From positions 94,731,412 through 94,795,411 of the forward strand of contig NC_088171.1 in assembly GCF_028769735.1 (NCBI RefSeq): a DNA stretch of 64,000 bases. The letters are read 5' to 3'. Every line of letters begins with the position of its first letter. The stretch's first letter is position 1. The stretch comes from Zonotrichia leucophrys gambelii (lineage: Eukaryota; Chordata; Aves; Passeriformes; Passerellidae). The notes beneath the pieces were generated by a model that did not search any database, was not told the origin of the DNA, and worked only from the letters and a program-made list of their open reading frames with translations. The position numbers were made by a program, and so were the translations under genes. Below are positions 22,301 through 32,800 of the stretch, piece by piece.

Positions 22301-25300
22301 TTCATGCAGACCTGAATGCAGTGAGGAGAGCAGCAATATTATGTTATCCAGTAACATTGTTTTCCCTTTTTTCCTTTTAGACCTGCCTTCTCTTTCTGCA
22401 ACTAACAGAGTGACCAGAGGCAGTGGAATGTACACCAGAAAAGAATAGAATCAGAGGGAAAGCAAGCTGTCAAGAGAATAGTGTGCTGAAGAGGAAAAAT
22501 GTAAAACATGACTTCTATTTACCATGATTAATATGTAAAGTTAACATGTTTGTCATGGAATATATTAATATGTATGTTTTCCCATTATGTAGATCTTTTC
22601 TTATATTACTTATTAGAAAGGGATACAATCACAATGATGGGGCAAGAATGCCACTTAAAAATTAGGTGATGCCCAGTCAACATAATATAACCACTACAGT
22701 GTCATTTCTGATTTAGATGTGGTGATATCAGTATAATTGCCGCTGGGAAGAAATTAAAATGGCTGTTAATGATAAATAAAATGACAAGAAGGAGGATCCT
22801 CCTTCACATATAATTCCAAGCAAAATACAGCTGCTGAATTTCTTTGAGCACTTGGTGCTGTTCATTGATAAAGAGGAAACAAGCAGGTTTTGTGCAGCTG
22901 TATGGACATAAGAGCTGCCCTGTCCTTTCCCAAGCCGAAATGTAGACACCATAGGTCTAAAAAGATTTCACACCCCCTACTTCCGCTCAGGGGAGGTGTA
23001 ATAGTGAAGCTCACATGGAGTGACTATTAACATTATTCCAGCAGAAAGCACTGTACATAACAAAGAGAAAGTTAAGCAAAATGAGGGTAGAGGCAGGGAG
23101 ACAACAGTGCATGTGGATACTTTACAAAATCTCCAAATACTCCTGCCTTGTCTCTGTCACCATAGGCAGCCTTAGCTCACGGATCAAAAGACCTTCATAC
23201 ATTTGTTTTATATCATAAATGTGTCAAGAATGAGCTACACAAAGCATCATTCACTCACTGCACATGGCTTGTTAGCCTAGTCGAGAGCATCTTTCAACTC
23301 ATTCACACATTAAAAGCCAGGGAACCAACATTTGATTACTAGTTCTAGCATTAAGATCAAAGACCATATCTTCCCATCTGTGAAAAGCAGGAGCCAAATT
23401 GCTTTCTCCTCTTTCTGCATTTACAGAAGAATTGAAGAGTCAGAACACAAAATCAACGTTGTACTCCACATCCCATGAATAACGCAGTTCCAGCCTATAA
23501 AAACACAAGGCAGCCACTATAACTTACATGCATTTTCTTGGAAAGAAGTACAAGCGAATCTGTAGTCACATCTTCACAGTACTCCCAGTCTGCAGTTTCC
23601 AAAGCTCAGGGTGGCTTGATCCACAGGTGTTATCCTAGTGTATAAAATTACAACACCTCTTAAGAGGGAAAATACCTGCCATTATACTCTTCTATACTTG
23701 TATACCTGCCATTTACTCTTCTCTTGATATCTTCAAAATCAGATGGTGGTGTTCAGGTTAGATTAAATGAAAGCACTAACTTAAAATCATAAAAACTAAA
23801 CTGAAACAGGTGGGGTAAGTCAATGTTATTCAATTGTCACAGTTAGGCTTTTACTTACCTGTTGGTCAAAGAAGCTTGAAAATGTAAATAAATAAAAATC
23901 ATCCTTAACCTGGAGAATAATATGTCCACTTTCAGGTGAAACTTATTTGTTGATTCAGTTCTAGAGAATGGAAATTCTTCTACTCTTAGGCACATGTAGC
24001 CAAACCATAGCAGGGCAGTGAAAGAAGAGAGGGTAAAATAATGAATAATGTGTAACATGCTTTCTAAAATATGGCAAATTAACACAGAAAAGACTCTAGT
24101 GAAACAGCTGAACCACTGACCTAGCATTTTGAGATATACAGGATGTTTTGTTTTTTTTTTGGTGGTGGTCTGTTTTACTACACAGCATGTGAAAGGAGTG
24201 CAGATCTTAGCCAGCCCCCAGCTAATTGCTTTGGCTCTTTTGCATGAAGATCATTTGCTGACAAATTGTTACAGACACATTTAGGCACAAGTTTTTATAG
24301 GATGCCTGGTGCTCTTTATAATGCAATTAGCATTATTTAGTATACATGTTTTCTTATGCATTGTTGTTCTTTCACTGGCAAACAATAACAATGAAATCTG
24401 CACCCTTCAAGTTGCTGAATCTTTCCTCATGTTTCCTGGATTTGAGCTCTCTTTTGGGAGCATAGAGTCATCAAAGGAAAAATCCTACCTAATGTTTAGT
24501 AAAGGGTGTTTTATTTAACGTCTGTTTGGGAAAGTTAGAAGAAAATGTGGACTGAGGTTGCTCTTATTCTTTTGCCAGCTTGACACTAGGAACAGTTTAT
24601 TTTAGAAAGCAAAGGGTTTTGATCTGCTCCAAAGGAGCTGCAAAGAAAAGCCTTCCTATGAGTTTACATAATGGAAGACTCCTTGCACTATTTACTCAAG
24701 CATGCCGTGGATAGGTTATGAAAAATCACCAATTCTGACATCTCCAAACCTCTGCTCACCAGCAAAGTATCAAGGGGGCACCAGGTCTGCATCTCTTCCA
24801 GCAATGGTAAGGTTCTCCAGGCTACAGGTTCTCCATATATGTGTCCTTTTGTGTAAGACACACCCCTACCATCAGGCACTGCAATGATGTTATGTGCCTG
24901 GTCTGCCTTTAAGCCATGCTGACATTCATGTGCAAGGTATCCCTCCCTTGTACCAGGGAGGACCTAGTCTGGTAACCCTGAAAATGACGTGTTCTGAACA
25001 CCTGCCTGAGATGCAAGCAGGGAATAAACTTAAATTCATTATTCCAAGGTAATTCAAATGCACACATTTTAGGAGGGTCCTAACCACAAAAATATAAGGA
25101 TTTTTTTTAATAGGGATACCCCTTTTTGAATTAAACATAGCAAGAGAACTCAGACACCCTGTTTTTGACTGGCCATCATAATCTCTACACCTGAAATCCT
25201 TTATTTTTTGCTAGCTGCAGTGCTTTCTTGTGCAGTACCTTATTTTCTAGGATCTCTTGCACAAAGAGTAAGGCACTGCTCTGCAGCCTGAGAGTCCTGT

Positions 25301-25770
25301 TAGCGCAGAATTTGATTCACAATTTCCCACCCTGTTCCTACTGCCTCAAAGTACCTAAAACTTTACATCTGGACACCTACAGGAGCAAAGAGATAGTGAT
25401 CTAAGCACTCTTAGTACCTATATTTGACAGAGAAGGTATCTGGGTCTAGATGTGCTCCAGAGACTCAAGTGACTCAGAAAATGGAGCACAAGTTTCTTCT
25501 CTCTCCTGTGACCATGCCAACAACTAAACAGTCTGTTCAGTTTCCCTCAGTCTCCCTGACCTAGTAAATGTCTAAATCACACACAAAACACACCAGGAAG
25601 AATCCCTGCAATTCAGCAAGAAAGAGCCCCATCCCAAAGCCAGTTACCCAACATGTTGTGACAACCCTGGGTGGCTCTGACTAGGACCACTGTGGCTTTC
25701 ACAGGTGAATCAGCAGCAGGAATTCCTTCAGGTAAAATGCAATTACCAGGACTGGAATTTAACCAGAATT
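19353..25770. other. intergenic, AT-rich, possible regulatory patches
   Basis: No coding gene or RNA gene is recognised. An A/C-rich low-complexity stretch runs from about 21025 to 21112. The patch at 24205-24345 is dense in homeodomain- and POU-like words (see findings). The rest is ordinary avian-type non-coding sequence with low CpG. Confidence 0.55.
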
Positions 25771-25929
25771 ATCACAGAATTACAGAATGGGTAAGGTTGG
25801 ATGGGACCACAGTAGGTCCAACCTCCCTGCTCAAGGAGGGTCCGCTAGACTGTATTGCACAGGATCAAGTCCAGACGATTCTTGGATATCTTCAGTGAGG
25901 GAGATTCCACACCCTCTCTGGGCAACCTA
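25771..25929 (-). mobile_element. CR1 LINE 3' fragment, minus strand
   Basis: The plus strand starts atcacagaattacagaatgg, gtaaggttggatgggacc, the reverse complement of the CR1 3' terminus. It continues through the diagnostic caacctccctgctcaag and ccacaccctctctgggcaac blocks, so the element reads right to left with its 3' end at 25771. It is 5'-truncated at about 25929. Confidence 0.9.
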
Positions 25930-25960
25930 CATGTGTAGTCACCTGCACATAAAGAAAGAC

Positions 25961-26608
25961 CCAGTGCTGGTGGGTGACAAGCTGACATGAGCTGGCAATG
26001 CATCCTTGTGGCTGGGGTTTCCTTGTGTGGGATCCTGAAATGCATTGCAAAGAATTTGGCCAGCAGGTCAAGGGAGGTGATCCTCACCCTCTACTGGGCC
26101 TCAGTGCAGCCACATCTGAAGTGGTGTGTCCAGGTCTAGGATCCTCACGACAAAAAAGACAAGGAGGTTCTGGAGAGAGTCCAGAGGAGGGCCACAAAGA
26201 GAATTTAGGGTCTGGAGCATCTCCCTCATGAGGAGAGACTGTGGGAGCTGTAGCTCTTTAGTCTGTTGAAGAGAAGACTGAAGAAGGGATCTCATTAATG
26301 CACGTAAATATCTCCAAGGCACATGCCAAGAGGATGGTGCCAGACTCCTTTCAGTGGTGGCCAGTGACAGGATGAGGAGCAGTGGCCATAAAGTAAAACA
26401 CAAGAAGCTTCACCTCAAGATGAGGAAGAACTTCTTTACCTTGAGGGTGACAGAGAGTTTGTGGAGTCTCCCTCTCTGGAGACATTTCAAACACACCTGC
26501 ACACATTTCTGTGTAACCTACTCCAGCTGATCCTGCCTTGGCAGAAAGGTTGGTGTAGATGATCTTGGTCTAGAGGTCCCTTTCAACCCTAGCAACATTG
26601 TGGTTCTG
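25961..26608 (+). mobile_element. CR1 LINE 3' fragment, plus strand
   Basis: The sequence follows the CR1 3' region: gacatgagctggcaatg, ggtcaagggaggtgatcctc, gagagtccagaggagggccac, ctggagcatctccctcatga, tttcagtggtggccagtgac, aagatgaggaagaacttctt, ggagtctccctctctggaga, ending with agaggtccctttcaacccta and a degenerate tail near 26608. About 650 bases remain and it is 5'-truncated. It starts 31 bases from the minus-strand CR1 fragment and points away from it. Confidence 0.93.
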
Positions 26609-28264
26609 CCCATTGCCTTCTGTCCTATTGCTCAGCACCACTGAGAAGAGCCTGGCTCCATCCTCTTAGCACCCTCCCTTCCTATCCTTAACAATTACTG
26701 CCAGGAATTTGGCTTTGCACTTATCTGAGAAACTGCAAGAAGGTGTCCTCAGCAGGATGTTTACTCCAGGGAGATGGTGTGGCCAAGCAGAGCATGGGGG
26801 GAAACTCCTGTCTGCTGGCTGACCTGCACCCTCCTCAGCAGAAGCTCTCTGTCATCTTCCCCACAAAACTCCCACCTCACCCCAGACCAGTTGGGGCTGG
26901 TAATATCCATGTGATTTTTTTTAACCACAGGCCATAGTACTGTATAATTATGAAAGTACTTTATAAAAGGCTTTCAGTTGTATATCCTAAAGAAATACTT
27001 AGAGTCTTTGAAAACTTGGTGCTTCCCTGCTCTTTCCCACATGCTGCATGACCAGTTTGAAGTACAAGTATGAAAATGGACCAAACCATCTCTGCAACTT
27101 TACTGTCCCTAATTTCCTGAGGCAGATCTTTCTGAGGAAAGCATTTCCCATTGGCCACCACTGACCAAATGGAAACAGAAGGCAGCAGGGAGCAAAAATA
27201 CTCCAAGATCTCAGAGCCAGCACCTTGGTTTCCCCAGACAGGTGCCCAAATCACCATGTGCTATCTCTAGCCCAGCCCTCTCTGTTCCTGCAGTCCAATT
27301 CTTCAGTAGGAGGCAGAGGGCTACCTGTGATTGTGGAGAACTGTGGAGATAAAAATGAATTGTAAAGTAATATTTATAGCTCCACATAGGAAGTCATGAG
27401 ACAAAAAACAATTCCCCTGTTTGAATTCCTGTGTTACATTCAGAGATTTAACAAAATCTGATGAGCATTTATTATTGTACACCTATTGGAAATAGTTGCA
27501 CAGATTTCTCAATCTCTCCCACTTCCTGAGCCTTGCTTTCAAGTACATTATTGCATGTATGCCATCTGAGATGGAGTAGTGAGCTGGCACATTAAACATG
27601 CTGGAAAAATGGGCCAACTAAACAAAATGTAAAGTGACACTATTTCTCCTCAGTGAGAGCCTGATTCAGCCCAAGCATGTCTCACATGTGCCTAACTTTG
27701 AGCAGGCACTGAAGTGCCCTGCTGAAGGAGAAGACCGGAATTGCTTGCATTCTTGGAGTGAAGCACGTGGAGTTTAAGAGCTTTGTGGAATCCCAGCCTA
27801 AACTAATAGCATTGTATTTCTTGTTAACCGAGAACAAAAGCAAGCCAGTTTGGGATCACGCTGACCTAGATGCTATCAGAGGTTAGCAAAAATGACTGGT
27901 CAGACCTGTCAGGACTAAACAGCTGCATCAAGCAGTGGGGGGCAGCTCCGGGGGAAGGAGGGCGCAGGAGCTGCAAATAGAGAGACAGAGGAGCAGGAGG
28001 AAAAGATGGAAAACTGCGTGTCCTGAATACAAGGCATGAACTTGGTGTGTGTGTGTGTGTGTTCTCTGCAGCTCAGGCTTTGGTCTTGTCATTTGCATAT
28101 GCACAGATCACCGGCCATCTTTCGCCCAACCTTTCAGAAACAACCTTATGGCACCATGACTCCCATGCTCTCAGCACTCCTTGGGCTCCATTTCCATAAA
28201 TTACAGTACAAAAGGATAATAGCCTGTTAGCAGTCCCAGCACTGTCTGACATACAAAGCACCAT
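26609..28264. other. intergenic, nothing recognised
   Basis: Non-coding sequence after the CR1 pair. A (GT)n tract lies at 28045-28062. The segment around 27820-28010 is more complex and somewhat GC-richer than its surroundings but has no coding signature. Confidence 0.55.
28045..28062. repeat. (GT)n microsatellite
   Basis: Nine GT units. Confidence 0.9.
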
Positions 28265-28296
28265 GCACAGGATGGCATTTCCTTGCCATCCTGTGC
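28265..28296. repeat. perfect inverted repeat (13-bp arms, 6-base loop)
   Basis: gcacaggatggca is followed after tttcct by its exact reverse complement tgccatcctgtgc. The flanks do not extend the pairing, so the stem is too short for a typical microRNA precursor. It is reported for its perfection. Confidence 0.9.
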
Positions 28297-29958
28297 CCCT
28301 CTTGTGGGCCAGGTATAGCCCCACTTGCAAAATGTGGTACTATATCAGCAGTTTCTGACCTGATTGCAAAGCTAAGTAAAGTTAATTTATCATGACAGGC
28401 TAATCAGGATGACAAGGTTGGGTAGATGACATTTTCCAAAATCTCCAATTTTTAATTTTTTTTTTAATCCCCTTAGCAATTTATTTTCTGAATAGCAAAG
28501 TTTTCTCCAAGAATGTTCCAAAACATAGTCAAGGTTATCCATGCTGTGAGCTTATTCAATATTTATGATTCTTTTTTATTTGTACTAGGACTTTTTGGGG
28601 ACTCCAAATAGTCCATTAATCAAACCGAGTGACAAAATAGGCCATTTGACAATTTGTACAGGGGCTGTGTATTTTTTTTTTTTCTGTTCAAGAATAAAGA
28701 ACCAACTTAACTTCATCAACAGTTCCTGATTAATTGTTACAAAGTGTCATCCATAAATTTTCCTTCGATCTAATAATCCTTTCAGAAGACTTAACAATAT
28801 CCCCAGTGATTTGGGTTTTATTGAGGGCTGAGTTCCTGGAGAAGCAGTGACACAAATAGCTCAAGTGAACTGAGACACCTCCGTGGACAGTCTTCACAGA
28901 GTTGACAGTTCTGAAATACAATTATCAGTGTGATCTGCTTAAGAATTCATCATCAGCTCCTGCCTTCTGAAGACTTAAAAAAATACCGAGGCATACAAAG
29001 AAAAAGAGGTGATAAGAAGGCATCATTTTCTTCCAGCCTCATAACTGTAAATTGAAGAAAATTATTTTCTTTGCCTGCAGCTCATTGGCATATAGGCAGC
29101 ATTATATTATAATTTCATAAGCATAAATCCTTTGAATAAATTTCAGAAGAATAACTGAATTAGAAATGCAAGTAAAGTATCTAAAAAACTTAACTGTACT
29201 AGGCAGGAAAAACTGTATGCGAGTAAAATTGGCATGGGGAGATTTACTGTCTGCCTTCTCATCCTCTGTCTGTGAAGGGAATACTCCCCCACTACTCCCA
29301 CTAACCTGATCCAGCTAAGGTAAATTTTAAGAAGGAAAAAAAATGTTAATTTCAACCATCATTTCCATACACAGCAGGAAAATATGAAATCTAACCCACC
29401 TTGCTGCCTTCTTTTGCAGAATTTCAGCTGTATTTCATCATTAATTAATCTTGGAGATACAACAGGCTTGGGGTTTGTTGTAATTATTGTTATTTGTTTA
29501 TTTATTAGTAGTAAGCATATGGGAGATCAAAAGCATGCCTCCCAACTGTTCCCTAGCAACAAGTCAGTCAGTTATTCGTACAGAAGTCGTCCAACCTTCC
29601 CACAAAGTGAATCTGGGGTGCAGCGCTCCCGCGGCACCCTCCTTGCCCCGTCCCATGGGCTGAGGGATGCTGCAGGTGCTGATGCTCTCCCATGTCCAGC
29701 CAGGGGAACTGCACCAGTGTCTGCTAAGGGGCAGAAATAACTCACCTTTTCTGAGAAGCCCTGGGGAGAGGCTTGATTTTATAGTTGCATCATAAGATGA
29801 TTGCAAGTCAGGAGATCAAAGTTAAGCCCAGTTATTGACTTCCTGTCCAATTTGGGCAAGTACTCTCTCGTCAGTTACCTGCCTGCCTGCCTGCCTGCCT
29901 TTGGGAATTTAGACTCTTGTCTCCCTGTGACTCACCTTTAAAGTGGACATGCTAGTTT
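28297..29958. other. intergenic, nothing recognised
   Basis: AT-rich with T runs near 28457-28466 and 28671-28683. A (TGCC)n tract sits at 29878-29900. A small GC-richer spot at 29590-29700 carries a few CpGs but no recognisable gene. Confidence 0.55.
29878..29900. repeat. (TGCC)n tetranucleotide repeat
   Basis: Five to six uninterrupted CCTG/TGCC units. Confidence 0.9.
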
Positions 29959-30028
29959 CATATTCTCTACTTATTTTTTTTCCATATTCTCTACTTATTT
30001 TTTTCCATATTCTCTACTTATTTTTCTG
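29959..30028. repeat. 23-24-bp tandem repeat, three copies
   Basis: Copies of catattctctacttattttt begin at 29959, 29983 and 30006, and differ only in the length of the terminal T run. The near identity implies a recent expansion. Confidence 0.9.
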
Positions 30029-32574
30029 TTATGATGTATTATGTTACTATTATGCTGCATTTTTCAGTTGACCTGGATTGCTAAGGCCATTGTTGAATTT
30101 GGTGCAGCACTCCTATGATTTCATCTAGAGAGGGTTCAGCATGAACCTAAGTATAAGGAGCACTAATTACCACCCAGGTTGTCTGAACTAATGTGAAACC
30201 CTCACAACTGCACCCTTTAAGCCATGTGTACATCCACTCTGATTGATCTATTAGTTGTTTACAGAGGCAGTGTAGCTTCTGCAGGGACAACAGAGCCAGG
30301 GGCAGTGGCTTTATTTTAGCTTGCTCCTAGCTGCAGCATGGGGAACCAGATCATCTTCTCTGTTGCCCAATTTTTCATGCAGAATACACCTCCTGCCTGG
30401 AAGATGTGCAACACTTCTTCCAGTACCCATGTCTGCCTTGCAGAACAGAGACAAATTATGGCAACGTGAACACGTCCCTTATGCAGAGGGCAATTCACAG
30501 CCATCACAGGGCACAGTGTTTCCCTCCTGTCTTCTACAAGCTCTGTGAGTAGTAGTGGGTTACACCACACCCTGAATTTACTGCAGTTTCAACACACAAA
30601 CATACATGTGTTGCATAGTGTGGGCTGCTCAGCATGCTCCAACCTGAAGGAGCACAGGGGAATACACCAAACATAATTCTGTAATATTATTATGTGCTAT
30701 GGCTCATCGGTGGACTTGGAAAAACAGATTTACACAAGTGATGTGAAGTTTATATGGGACTTAGGGTATGAATCAGATGTGCATTTAGACTAGACAATAG
30801 GAAAATTAGGCTAGAGGGGATCTCAAGGGGTCACCTGGTTCATCTTGCTAATTTCTGTTGGGATCTCTCTATGGCTAAATTAGTCACGAACAAGGAATAT
30901 GCTAGCTCCCAATATTACTAGAAGAAACTGTGTATGTGTGAGGGGAGAGTGGGAGGATCAGCTTTCCTAAATAAACTACATAAGTCCACTGGATTATTTC
31001 CAAGGACTCATAACCCTTTTTGGATCACAGAGAAATTTCCCTGTAACACACTGGTCAATAGCTGCAATGTGTTCTAATCTCTAGTGACCCTCTCAGCAAG
31101 GGCTGCTTCATGCCAGTATTCAAATCTGGTCTCTCAGAGATCTTAGCAGCTGAACTATTAGAAAAAAAAAAAAATCACAAAAAAAATCTGTTTCCTTGAT
31201 CCTTGGACTTTTCTCCCACTCAAGAATAACGGAACCATTTTTATCTTGAACTATTAAAAATATTCATTTTGCCAGATACCAGGCCTAGAACATTTTATCC
31301 TGATAACTAAAGCATCTGGAAAGCTCTGAGCAACTCGAAGAAGAGGATTAGGATGGAAATACTCAGCTGTGTGCTACGTACATAGCTGCCACTATTGCAG
31401 CTGCTTCTGTGGCTGGCTGGATCTTGTACTTAGTGCCTTTTCACTGGTTTCCCTGGTATTCAAAGAAAAGAGATTTTAGTGGCCCCAGCTTTCTGGTTGT
31501 CATGTTGTGTGTTCATGACCTCCAAAAGAGAGGTTACCTATTTATTAACGTCCTACCAAGTAATCAAGCTTAAATAATCCTTTCCCAGGTGAATCAAGGA
31601 TGTATCCTCATATTCACCAACTCACCAGAGCAAAGTGATTTAAAAGGTTTTCTGGCTTGATTTTAAGAGGGGTGCATGGAGGCTTTTCCCTGTTTCTGCC
31701 CTGGCTTGACATGCATATGGGACTAGTGACTTTATGTGTAACTGAGGCCATTGACATAGGGATAGCAAGAGAGGAGGCAGCAGAGCCTTAGACTGTATGG
31801 TATTTTTCCTGGCTTTTTCTCTGTTGATCTGTGAAAAGAAAAAAATTTATCCATACCTAGAACGTTCCCACCTACTCACCTGTGTCTTCCCAGACTTTCA
31901 TGCCAGGGTAATGTAGCAGAGGTTGCTGTGATTCACAGAAAAACTGATGCTGATGACAGACAGACAGCACTGCTGTCTCATACAAGATGTTGTGCCTCAC
32001 GATATCAGCTCTGAGGTCAGGGATTTCTACCTCCAGGATCAGCCAAGATGGTGGTTGTCACAAGAAAGGAGATTTGGTGGGTGATAAGAAAGCATTGGGA
32101 AGCTCACACCCCAGAAATGGGCCAACTAGCCTGTGGGCAAATAGGGAAGGGGGAATTCTTTTAATGGACTGAAGTACTGCTGTCAGGCCACCCTGCTCAG
32201 AGCACACACACACATGCAGGCACGCACCAAGCAGCATCGGTGGAATGGCTAAATGGTGGCAGCCAACCTTCTCCCTGTGTGCAAAGAGTAGCATCCCAGC
32301 AGTTTGGACACTAATGGGAACTACTGTTCTCCCCTGCTCGGCACAGCCATGTCCAAGCAAAGATGTGAAATTCAGCAGGTAGGGTACACGGCTGTAAGCA
32401 AGCAATATTTGTCATGTTACAAGTTGCCTATTTTTTTTTTCCTGGGGAAAAATATTGTCACTTTTTGTTTCATCAATTTAATTAGATACAATTTGTCTCA
32501 GCTTTTCTCTGCAGTATTTGTTTACTTTCTCATCAGGACCGACACAGGCCAATTAGTGTAGTGTAATTGTTTAA
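30029..32574. other. intergenic, nothing recognised
   Basis: CpG-poor non-coding sequence. Around 30785-30850 there is a weak resemblance to the CR1 3' end (gaggggatctcaaggggtca), too diverged to call. A-rich runs occur near 31160-31185. Confidence 0.5.
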
Positions 32575-32800
32575 CCTAGTCAGCGCGCCGTGCTGGATGG
32601 AGGAGCGTGCTGGCTGCGAGGGAGGCAGGGATGGAGGAGCAGTCACCGGCTGCAGAGTGGCGCCAGGGCCTTCAGGAATCGCTGACACGACACCGTCCCC
32701 TGGAAGCGCAAGTTGCTCTGACATCCCGGCAGCCCGGATTCCTTGTTCTCTGTCACTGCTATCACGGTACGATCAATTCCCAGAGCTAATTCTTCAACCA
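32575..32800. promoter_or_regulatory. isolated CpG-rich islet in the gene desert
   Basis: About 15-17 CpG dinucleotides fall within roughly 225 bases (starting cagcgcgccgtg and including gacacgacaccgtc and cccggcagcccgg), while the flanking kilobases have almost none. It is shorter than a standard CpG island. Candidate explanations are an orphan promoter, a non-coding RNA first exon or an unmethylated enhancer. Open frames crossing it show no family resemblance. Confidence 0.4.

Noticed and set aside
30785..30850. Possible CR1 3'-end remnant
   Set aside because: Only a loose match to gaggggatctcaaggggtca-type sequence and no recognisable terminal tail. Too diverged to call.
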